This document shows, in pieces, positions 45,176 through 51,955 of a stretch of 64,000 nt of DNA. Position numbers and translations under genes: made by a program. The DNA lies in the NCBI RefSeq assembly GCF_900104065.1, contig NZ_FNLC01000004.1, forward strand, positions 124,001-188,000, read 5' to 3'. This DNA is from Natronobacterium texcoconense. GTDB lineage: Archaea > Halobacteriota > Halobacteria > Halobacteriales > Natrialbaceae. The notes beneath the pieces are model-generated. The model made no database searches. It was not told the origin of the DNA and worked only from the letters and a program-made list of their open reading frames with translations. Numbering within the stretch: the stretch's first letter is position 1; each line of letters starts with the position of its first letter.

Positions 45176-45439
45176 TCAGTCGTTGTACGTTCCGTGCTGG
45201 GGTCCACCGTCCCGGTCGGTAGAAGAGAGTGAGACGGTGCCGGATTCGTCGATACGGATCGCGTACCCACAGTACGTAAAGGTAACCGCCGTCCCTCGAG
45301 TAGCCGACTCGAGTAGGTTGTCGAGTGCGTCGGGATCGATCGTCTCGTACAGCGGTCGATCCAGCGCTACCGGTTCGATCTCCTCGGCTGCAGCTACCTC
45401 TTCGACGACCATCTGACTCGGCCGCTTGCCCCGATCCAT
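45176..45439 (-). CDS. HalOD1 output domain protein
   Basis: The 87-residue protein matches HalOD1 (VVEEVAAAEEIEPVALDRPLYETIDPDALDNLL, then AVTFTYCGYAIRIDESGTVSL). HalOD1 is a haloarchaeal output domain of unknown action that occurs alone or fused to receiver domains. I used the ATG at 45439, which lies 29 bp from a TTTATC box. It is divergent from the RNA array on its left side. Confidence 0.8.
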   Translation of the reverse strand: MDRGKRPSQMVVEEVAAAEEIEPVALDRPLYETIDPDALDNLLESATRGTAVTFTYCGYAIRIDESGTVSLSSTDRDGGPQHGTYND

Positions 45440-45605
45440 GCCAGTCGGTACGACGAGCCACCTGATAAACATATTGGCAAGCAAGAACGTACGGAAAATG
45501 AAGGGCTTCAGCTCTCCCTTTCAGGGAACGCAACCGGCCGTTAGAACGGTAGACACTGTCAATATGGCCAACAGTTTTAGTATGGAGAGCCACCTTCGCT
45601 CAACT

Positions 45606-45670
45606 GGCAGGGATTGGGGGATTCAGTCGTTGCCACGGTTGGTCCCGTTCGACTCGTGACACACCCTGCC
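45606..45670 (+). ncRNA. Putative small RNA, unit A
   Basis: GGCAGGG (45606-45612) pairs with CCCTGCC (45664-45670). The intervening 51 nt start ATTGGGGG and contain a nested stem, AGTCG with CGACT and ACGG with CCGT. The A-T pair at position 4 replaces the G-C pair of the other units, a compensatory change. TTTAGTA begins 30 bp upstream. Confidence 0.5.
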
Positions 45671-45846
45671 GCCTCCACTGTCGACACATCGATTCAACCA
45701 CCACATCTTCCCGATCACCCACACTGGGGGCATTCGGCCGGTCGGTTCACCACCCGGCCAACTTCGAACCGTAACGTCCCGAAATCGATGGACTGCGTAC
45801 TGTTTCGGCCAACGCCTTTACTACCGGCTACGAGCAACGTCTACCC

Positions 45847-45910
45847 GGCGGGAAATTGGGGTTCAATCGTTCGTCGGTTGATCTCGTCCGATACGTGACA
45901 GTACCCCGCC
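45847..45910 (+). ncRNA. Putative small RNA, unit B
   Basis: GGCGGG (45847-45852) pairs with CCCGCC (45905-45910). The middle is clearly homologous to unit A and keeps the inner stem as ATCG with CGAT, where one G-C pair of unit A became A-T. TTTACTA lies 30 bp upstream (45817-45823). Confidence 0.5.
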
Positions 45911-46094
45911 AATCCGTGTCACTCCAGGGTGACTTCCCCGATCGTATCTTCCCGATTCGATCATGGACTGATTCGTTCGACCGGCCATCCTGTCTCTTTC
46001 GGCCGGTTTCATTCGTTCTCATCCGTAAACGGTGACCAACCGTTTCGACGATCGAACCAACTGACCTTACTACCCGCCCACAAAATACACTCCC

Positions 46095-46146
46095 TGCGGG
46101 GATGGGGACTCGTCAATAGTCGTTCGGGCCAGACGCCACGACCCGT
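46095..46146 (+). ncRNA. Putative small RNA, unit C (weak)
   Basis: GCGGGGATGGGGACTCG has the conserved start but lacks a clear 3' CCCCGC partner. The best local stem is GCGGG (46096-46100) with CCCGT (46142-46146), including one G-U pair. The CTTACTA box is 30 bp upstream. This unit may be degenerate or end differently. Confidence 0.3.
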
Positions 46147-46231
46147 CTCCGTTCCTGGGACTTCTACTGCGGTCGTCGTTACCTGTGAACGAATCGATAA
46201 ATTTACTGCCGAACAACTGGGTTTTCCGCAT

Positions 46232-46293
46232 GGCGGGGAGATTGGGGACCGCGACTGCCGTCTCGTGCTCGTTCGACTGGTACTATCCCCGCC
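46232..46293 (+). ncRNA. Putative small RNA, unit D
   Basis: GGCGGGGA (46232-46239) pairs perfectly with TCCCCGCC (46286-46293), an 8-bp closing stem with a 46-nt middle. GATTGGGGA follows the 5' stem. TTTACTG lies 30 bp upstream (46202-46208). Confidence 0.5.
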
Positions 46294-46346
46294 ACCTGCT
46301 CCGGTTTGCCAGTAGCTTTAATCGATATTAGTGTAATCTCCCATCC

Positions 46347-46407
46347 GGCGGGGATTGGGGAGTTTACCGTCATGAGTGAGTCCACTGAACTCGTGGAGTT
46401 CCCCGCC
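46347..46407 (+). ncRNA. Putative small RNA, unit E
   Basis: GGCGGGGA (46347-46354) pairs with TCCCCGCC (46400-46407), with a further C-G pair outside. A second hairpin, TCCAC with GTGGA, lies inside. TTTAATC is 30 bp upstream (46317-46323). Read-through from here would run antisense into cbiE. Confidence 0.5.
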
Positions 46408-46456
46408 GAATGCGGTTTTACGTCCTAAAGTAGCGACGCTGCTCGGTCGATTCGAC

Positions 46457-47251
46457 CTACTCGATCTCTACCGGTCGGCGAACCGCGAGTACGACCAGAT
46501 CCGAAAACGGCGTATCCGATTTCTCGTCGCCACCGGCGTACGCCGCGAGTTCCGCGAGTCCGAACCGATGGATTTCCTCGTCATCGTGAGTTAGTTTTTC
46601 GAGAACCAGCGCCTCGAGTTCGGGATCTGCGCCGTTCTCGAGCAGAAACGCCGCGATATCGCCGGGCATGCGGTCGTACGGTCGGGGGAGCACGAGCAGG
46701 TGTCGGTCGCCGACGGCCGCCGCGAGTCGATCCATGTCGTCGGCGAGGTCGCCGCTCTTGTGCAGCGTCACGAACTCGGTGTCTTCCATCGGCGTTCGAG
46801 CACGGCTGGCGGCGACCTGCAGCGAGGAGATACCTGGTATCACCTGCACCGGTTTCTCGGGTGCTTCGCGTTCGACGGCCCGCTTTACCTTCCCGACGAA
46901 CTGGTATCCCGAGTGGTTCGGATCGCCCATCGCGACGGCGGTCCCCGACTTGCCGGCGGCGACCCGTTCGGCGAACGTCTCGAGCGTCTCTCCCTCGTCG
47001 CTGTAGCCACAGGTCAACAGCTCCGCGTCGGTTCGATCCGCGACGAACTCGACGACGGTCGAGAACCCGACGACGACGTCGGCCTCTCGGATCGCTCGCT
47101 CGCCACGTGGGGTGAGATACTCGAGGTTTCCCGGCCCCACACCGACCGCGTAGACGGGATCGACGGCCGAGCCGTCGATATCCGGTTCCGGGTCGGCGGC
47201 CGCGAACGTCGCCGGATCGGGGCCGCTCTCGAGGTCGTACCCGTCGCTCAT
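46457..47251 (-). CDS. cbiE: Cobalt-precorrin-7 C5-methyltransferase (CbiE)
   Basis: The 264-residue SAM-dependent tetrapyrrole methylase carries VGVGPGNLEYLTPRGERAI and an AMGDPNHSG loop, with IPGISSLQVAASR in the middle and EKLTHDDEE near the end, as in CbiE. The N-terminal 30 residues are an acidic extension. It methylates C5 (and with CbiT C15 plus decarboxylation) of the corrin ring. It is the last gene of the cobN-cbiC-cbiE unit and overlaps cbiC by 4 bp. Confidence 0.82.
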   Translation of the reverse strand: MSDGYDLESGPDPATFAAADPEPDIDGSAVDPVYAVGVGPGNLEYLTPRGERAIREADVVVGFSTVVEFVADRTDAELLTCGYSDEGETLETFAERVAAGKSGTAVAMGDPNHSGYQFVGKVKRAVEREAPEKPVQVIPGISSLQVAASRARTPMEDTEFVTLHKSGDLADDMDRLAAAVGDRHLLVLPRPYDRMPGDIAAFLLENGADPELEALVLEKLTHDDEEIHRFGLAELAAYAGGDEKSDTPFSDLVVLAVRRPVEIE

Positions 47252-47991
47252 CGATCCTCCGTGCTCGCTCGAGCGTCGGCCGTCTGCTCGAGGTCGAGCG
47301 CATCCGTTCGAACGTCTTTGGCGACGTGGATCAGTTCGTTCGTCAGCGCGGCGGCGAGTCCGCTTCCGCCACGTCGGCCGACGTTCGTGATCGCCGGGAC
47401 ACCGTACTCGTCGCTGATCTCGCGGATGCGCTGTCGACTCTCTTCGGCTTTGACGAACCCGACGGGGGTCGCGACGACGACTGCCGGACGGGTTCCGTTC
47501 TCGATACAGTCGGCCAGCGCGAACGCGGCCGTCGGCGCGTTGCCGATCGTCGCTATCGATCCGTCGTAGACGCCTTCTTTGTCGAGTTCGAGCACGCCAG
47601 CGGCGGTCCGGGTCATCCCCGTCTCGTTCGCCAACTCGGACCCGTGGCCGATCGCCTTGTGTTTCTCGCAGTCGTGCCCGCGGCCCGTGATGCCGGCCTG
47701 GGCCATCGTGATGTCCGTGACCACGTTCGCCTCCTCGAGGACCGCTCGAGCGCCCGCCCGGACGGGAGCGTCCTCGTCGTCGCCGATTTCGTCTTCGCCG
47801 GTAAACCGTATCATGTGCTGGAACTCGATGTCGCCCATCGAGTGAACCGACTTCTGACGGACTCGATCGGCGAGCGTCTCGTCGGGGACGAACTGCCGGA
47901 CGATGTCGATGCTCGTCTCGGCGATGTCCATCGCTTCCTGTGTCGTTGCGCCCAGATCCGCGTACTCGTCTTCGTATTCGCTGTCAGTCAT
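47248..47991 (-). CDS. cbiC: Cobalt-precorrin-8 methylmutase (CbiC)
   Basis: The 247-residue protein has the CbiC/CobH pattern. IVRQFVPDETLADRVRQKSVHSMGD holds the catalytic histidine (His50), which shifts the C11 methyl to C12. The segments ANVVTDITMAQAGI and TPVGFVKAEESR are the other conserved blocks. It overlaps cobN by 8 bp upstream and cbiE by 4 bp downstream. Confidence 0.92.
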   Translation of the reverse strand: MTDSEYEDEYADLGATTQEAMDIAETSIDIVRQFVPDETLADRVRQKSVHSMGDIEFQHMIRFTGEDEIGDDEDAPVRAGARAVLEEANVVTDITMAQAGITGRGHDCEKHKAIGHGSELANETGMTRTAAGVLELDKEGVYDGSIATIGNAPTAAFALADCIENGTRPAVVVATPVGFVKAEESRQRIREISDEYGVPAITNVGRRGGSGLAAALTNELIHVAKDVRTDALDLEQTADARASTEDR

Positions 47992-50900
47992 CGTTGGTTA
48001 CCTCCGTCAGCTCGTTCGTCGTTCGCGCCTCCAGATCGCCCTCTACGGAGAGGTTGATGTCACGCAGTCTGTCCTCGATATCGTCGTCTGCGTCCCAGAG
48101 CCCTCGGTCGATCGCCTCGAGCAACGTCGCCGTGATCGACTCGAGTGCCCACGGGTTGACGTCTTTCATCCACTCCTGTCGATCCTCGTCGAAGGCGTAC
48201 GCGTCGGCGACGTCCTCCCAGAGTCGGTCGCTGATTACGCCCGTCGTGGCGTCCCAGCCGAGCGTGACGTCGACCGTCGTCGAGAGGTCGCCGGCACCCT
48301 TGTAGCCGTGTTCCTCCATGGACTCGAGCCAGTCGGGGTTCAGGACGCGGGCCCGCATCGCCTTCCGGACCTTCTCCTCGTTGGTGTAGACCGAGACGTT
48401 GTCGGGGTCCGAGGAGTCGCCGACGTAGGAAGCGGGCTCTTCGCCCGAGACCTCCGAGACGGCGGAGATGAATCCGCCGTGGAAGGCGTACCAGTCCGAG
48501 GAGTCGAACTCGTCCTGTTCCATCGTGTCCTCGATCTTCACGGTGGCGTCGACGCTCGAGAGTCGCCGCTCGAAGGCGTCGTGGGCGTCGGAGACGCGCC
48601 CTCTCGACCCCATGGCGTAGCCACCCCACTGGACGTAGACGTCGGCGAGGTCCGAGCGATCCTCCCAGTTGCCTTCGTCGACGGCCTTGTTCGTCCCGGC
48701 CCCGTAGCCGCCGGGTTTCGTGGTGAAGACGCGATGCTTCGCGGCTTTCAGGGCGTCGGATTCCTCGAGTCCGTCGTCCTCGAGTTCGGCAGTTTCCTCC
48801 TCGACGTGCTTTTTCACGTAGTTCATCTCGTGCGGTTCGTCGAGATCGACGACAGCGTCCACCGCATCGTGAATCACGCCCGCGGCCGCGGGGAAGGCGT
48901 CCCGGAACAGGCCCGAAACCCGAGTCGTCACGTCGACTCGCGGCCGGCCCAGTTCCTCGAGCGGAATCGGCTCGACGTCGTCGATCCGGCCCGCGTCGGT
49001 CCAGACGGGTTCGACGCCCATCATCGCGAGCACCTGGGCGATGGTCTCCCCGCGCGTGCGGATCGTGGGGGTGCCCCAGGCGACGACGCCGATCTCCTCG
49101 GGATACTCGCCCGCTCCGGCGGCTTCGCCGCCTTCTCGCGACTCCTCCGGAGTCGCGCTCTCGTCGTAGTGGCGCTCGAGCACACCCTCGGCGACCTCCT
49201 TGCCGACCTGCCAGGCGGCTTTCGCCGGCACCTTGCGCGGATCGAGCGTGTAGAAGTTTCGCGCGGTCGGCAGCAGGTCGACGCCGCCGCGGGTGGGTGC
49301 GCCCGACCCTCCCGGTGGGACGTACTTGCCCTCGAGGGCGTCGACAGTCCGTGGAACCTCCTCGTCGGCCCCCTGGACGCGGGGCTGGGCTTTCTCACAG
49401 ATGAACGCCAGCACCTCCCGCAGGTCGTCGTGTGCGCCCGGTTTCGCCTTCGCGTCACCGATCGTCTCGAGGTCGACGATCAGCAAGTTGACGTTGACCT
49501 CGTCTTCGGGACCACCCTCCAACTCGGAGACGGGAACGTCGAAGTCGTGGGCCGCGAGCGTCTCGATCAACTCGACGCTTTGCTCGTATACGACGTCCGC
49601 TGCCTCGGCGTAGGTCATGCCGAGTTCCTCGTCGTACTCGCCTGGCGACTCGAGCATCGTCTCGTAGTCGACGCCCAGCGCCCCCGCAACGCTTTCGCGC
49701 AGACTCGGCGCGCCGGGGTTCTCGAGACGAGTGAGCGCGACGAGATACTCGACGAGTCGCTCGCCCTCGGGGGGTTCGCTCATCGTATGCAGCCCCATCC
49801 GGATCTGGGTCGTCTTGACGTCGGTGAGGTACTCGTGGATGCGTTCGACGAGTTCGTCGATATCGACCTCGTCGCCGTCTACGTCGCCCTCCGCCAGAGT
49901 CGACCCAGCCTCGTCGGGACCACGAACGTCGGCTTTCTCGTCTACCGTTCCTGCAATACCGAGTTCCACTGCGAGATCTAGTTCCTCGACTTTCTCCCGG
50001 AGCAGACGCTCGAGATGCTCGCCCTCGTCGCTTCGCGCGTCTTCCATCCCGGCTTCGCGGTACTCGCTCGCCAGCTCCTCGAGTTCGGCCAGGTCGTCGT
50101 AGGTTCCCGCGGCACGCATCACGGGCGTGAGGTAGTCGACGATAGCGGCGTACGAACGGCGTTTCGCCTGAGTTCCCTCGCCGGGATTGTTGACGATGTA
50201 GGGGTAGACGTTCGGGAGGTCGGCGACGAGCGCATCGGGGGCGCTCTCGCCGTTCAATCCGACCGTCTTGCCGGGGAGCCACTCGAGGCTGCCGTGGGTG
50301 CCGAGGTGGACGACGGCGTCGGCCTCGAACTCCTCGCGCAGCCACGCGTAGAACGCATAGTAGTCGTGTGGCGGCTGCAGGTCGGAATCGTGGTAGACCT
50401 TCGAGGGATCCATCCCGAACCCGCGGGGCGGCTGAACGGTCACGAGAACGTTGCCACACTCCATGCCCGGAATCGCGAACGGGCGTTCCGGCGGTTCGCC
50501 CCACTCCTCGACGACGTGTTCCTGGAAGCGGTCGTCCGCGTCCTCGAACCACTCCGCGTACTGCTCGGACGAGACGGTGTCGACGCTCAATTCGCGGACG
50601 TCCTCGGGAGCGACCCACCGATCCTCGAGCGTGAGTTGCGAAGTCAACTCGTCGATTAGTTCCCCGCCGCCCTCGGGCCGATTCTCGAGGTCGTAGCCGC
50701 GGGCCTCGAGTTCCTCGAGCAGGTTGATCGTGCTCTCGGGGCTGTCGAGGCCGAAGGCGGTCCCGATGCCGTCGTCGCTCGGCGGGTAGTTGTGGAGGAC
50801 GACGGCGACGTTCTTCTCCTCGTTGGGCGTGTGACGAAGCTGTGCCCAGTTGACTGCCAGCGAGGCGACGTGGTCGATCCGGTCCTCGATCGGGAAGTGC

Positions 50901-51907
50901 TGTTTCGGCGCGCTGCCGACGCCGGCCTCGTCGTCCATCCGCTCCTTTCCGCTGACGGGATGAGTGACCACGTTGCCGTCGAACTCCGGCAGCGCTACGG
51001 ACAGTGCGAGTTCGAACCCCATCACGCCCGTGTCGCTCGCCTCGTAGCGAGACCGCGAGCGCATCGTCGTGATCGCCTGCAGGACTGGAACGCCCAGTTC
51101 TTCGAGGAAGATGTCCTCCGTGTTTCCTTCGTCGCTGGCCGACCGGCCCCGTTCGCTCATCCCCAGCGAGAACATGAAGGAACTGACGACGGCGTCGACG
51201 ATCGGCCCGTCCTCGTCGCTGAACCAGTTTCTCGCGACCCACTCGGCGTTCTCCTGACCCTCCTCGTCGGTCGCCGGATTACAGAACGCTGGCAGGACGT
51301 TCACGTCTCGGTCCTCGAGCGCCCGGACGAGCGCGTCGACGTAGCGCGTGTTGGCGTGCGTCCAGTGGGACTCGTAGAACCAGACGCCGATCGTCGGCTT
51401 CTCGTCGTCGTGGGTCTCGAGCAGTTCCTCGTACTCGACGGCGGGGTAGTCGGGGTGGTAGACGCCCTCCGTCGGCAATTCGACGGGATCGTCGTAGTCG
51501 CCATCGTAGTCGCCGTACGCCGCCGCGAGGTACCGACAGCAGTTCGCGACGTTGACCGTCCCGCCGCGCTCGAGGTACTCGTAGACCTGCTCGCGGTCGC
51601 TTTCGGCGACCGTCGTGTCCTCGAACGCGTAGGCGTCGCCGGTCGATTTCACGACCAGTGGGACGCCCGCGTCCTCGAGTCGCTCGGTCGCCAGATCGTA
51701 CCCTGGCATGCTGTCTTCGGCCCCGTGAAGCCAGAAGACCGCCGCGTCGACGGACTCGAGTGCCTCTATGTACGCTTCGAGTTCGGCCTCGTCCTCGAGG
51801 TCGCTCTCGGAGCGAACTTCGAGGTCGATTCCCTCGAGCCGGTCCGCGGCCTCCTGTATCGCGCCCAACTCGTTTTCGGTCGCCGTGTATAACCCGATGG
51901 TCGGCAT
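47984..51907 (-). CDS. cobN: Cobaltochelatase large subunit CobN
   Basis: The 1307-residue protein is of the CobN/ChlH/BchH type. It has GVWFYESHWTHANTRYVDALV near the N-terminus, ALHNY-type blocks (VVLHNYPPSDDGIGTAFGLDSP) and HLGTHGSLEWLPGKTVGL with metal-binding histidines. Later it has GTPTIRTRGETIAQ and a C-terminal WGGYAMG segment. It inserts metal into the corrin ring together with the ATPase encoded divergently. It is the first gene of cobN-cbiC-cbiE. Confidence 0.94.
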   Translation of the reverse strand: MPTIGLYTATENELGAIQEAADRLEGIDLEVRSESDLEDEAELEAYIEALESVDAAVFWLHGAEDSMPGYDLATERLEDAGVPLVVKSTGDAYAFEDTTVAESDREQVYEYLERGGTVNVANCCRYLAAAYGDYDGDYDDPVELPTEGVYHPDYPAVEYEELLETHDDEKPTIGVWFYESHWTHANTRYVDALVRALEDRDVNVLPAFCNPATDEEGQENAEWVARNWFSDEDGPIVDAVVSSFMFSLGMSERGRSASDEGNTEDIFLEELGVPVLQAITTMRSRSRYEASDTGVMGFELALSVALPEFDGNVVTHPVSGKERMDDEAGVGSAPKQHFPIEDRIDHVASLAVNWAQLRHTPNEEKNVAVVLHNYPPSDDGIGTAFGLDSPESTINLLEELEARGYDLENRPEGGGELIDELTSQLTLEDRWVAPEDVRELSVDTVSSEQYAEWFEDADDRFQEHVVEEWGEPPERPFAIPGMECGNVLVTVQPPRGFGMDPSKVYHDSDLQPPHDYYAFYAWLREEFEADAVVHLGTHGSLEWLPGKTVGLNGESAPDALVADLPNVYPYIVNNPGEGTQAKRRSYAAIVDYLTPVMRAAGTYDDLAELEELASEYREAGMEDARSDEGEHLERLLREKVEELDLAVELGIAGTVDEKADVRGPDEAGSTLAEGDVDGDEVDIDELVERIHEYLTDVKTTQIRMGLHTMSEPPEGERLVEYLVALTRLENPGAPSLRESVAGALGVDYETMLESPGEYDEELGMTYAEAADVVYEQSVELIETLAAHDFDVPVSELEGGPEDEVNVNLLIVDLETIGDAKAKPGAHDDLREVLAFICEKAQPRVQGADEEVPRTVDALEGKYVPPGGSGAPTRGGVDLLPTARNFYTLDPRKVPAKAAWQVGKEVAEGVLERHYDESATPEESREGGEAAGAGEYPEEIGVVAWGTPTIRTRGETIAQVLAMMGVEPVWTDAGRIDDVEPIPLEELGRPRVDVTTRVSGLFRDAFPAAAGVIHDAVDAVVDLDEPHEMNYVKKHVEEETAELEDDGLEESDALKAAKHRVFTTKPGGYGAGTNKAVDEGNWEDRSDLADVYVQWGGYAMGSRGRVSDAHDAFERRLSSVDATVKIEDTMEQDEFDSSDWYAFHGGFISAVSEVSGEEPASYVGDSSDPDNVSVYTNEEKVRKAMRARVLNPDWLESMEEHGYKGAGDLSTTVDVTLGWDATTGVISDRLWEDVADAYAFDEDRQEWMKDVNPWALESITATLLEAIDRGLWDADDDIEDRLRDINLSVEGDLEARTTNELTEVTNDD

Positions 51908-51932
51908 CGATGGTAAAGTATTATTTCGGTAC

Positions 51933-51948
51933 TACAAATAAAGTTGTA
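51933..51948. promoter_or_regulatory. Inverted repeat in the cobN/chlID divergent promoter
   Basis: TACAA (51933-51937) and TTGTA (51944-51948) are inverted repeats with a 6-bp spacer in the 48-bp, AT-rich gap between two divergent chelatase genes. A regulator bound here could control both directions. The repeat is short, so the call is weak. Confidence 0.3.
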
Positions 51949-51955
51949 CATCGAC

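Larger units (their letters stand above)
45576..46407 (+). repeat. Tandem array of five structured RNA-like units with own promoters
   Basis: Five units (call them A-E) each contain a TTTACTA-like box, then at 30 bp a GGCGGGG-type start with a conserved ATTGGGG, a variable middle and, in four units, a CCCCGCC end pairing with the start. Box starts are at 45576, 45817, 46066, 46202 and 46317. RNA starts are at 45606, 45847, about 46096, 46232 and 46347. Units A and B also share a longer spacer (about 240 bp each). No protein gene is credible inside. Confidence 0.6.

Noticed and set aside
45606-46293. tRNA genes or tRNA-like pseudogenes in units A and D
   Set aside because: GTTCGACT resembles a T-loop and the ends form a 7-bp stem, but the RNAs are too short, lack a T stem and an anticodon arm, and have no discriminator pattern.
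45929-46315. 128-residue plus-strand reading frame in the array
   Set aside because: It crosses promoters and stems of several units, has Ser/Arg-rich shadow-like composition and no acidic bias, and no corresponding frame exists in the neighbouring units.
45576-46407. CRISPR array
   Set aside because: Repeats are not near-identical short direct repeats. Unit lengths vary from about 115 to 245 bp, each unit has its own promoter-like box, and no cas gene is near.
47903-49981. 692-residue plus-strand frame antisense to cobN
   Set aside because: It is a mirror of the cobN coding frame with no recognisable domains. CobN motifs on the other strand are unambiguous.
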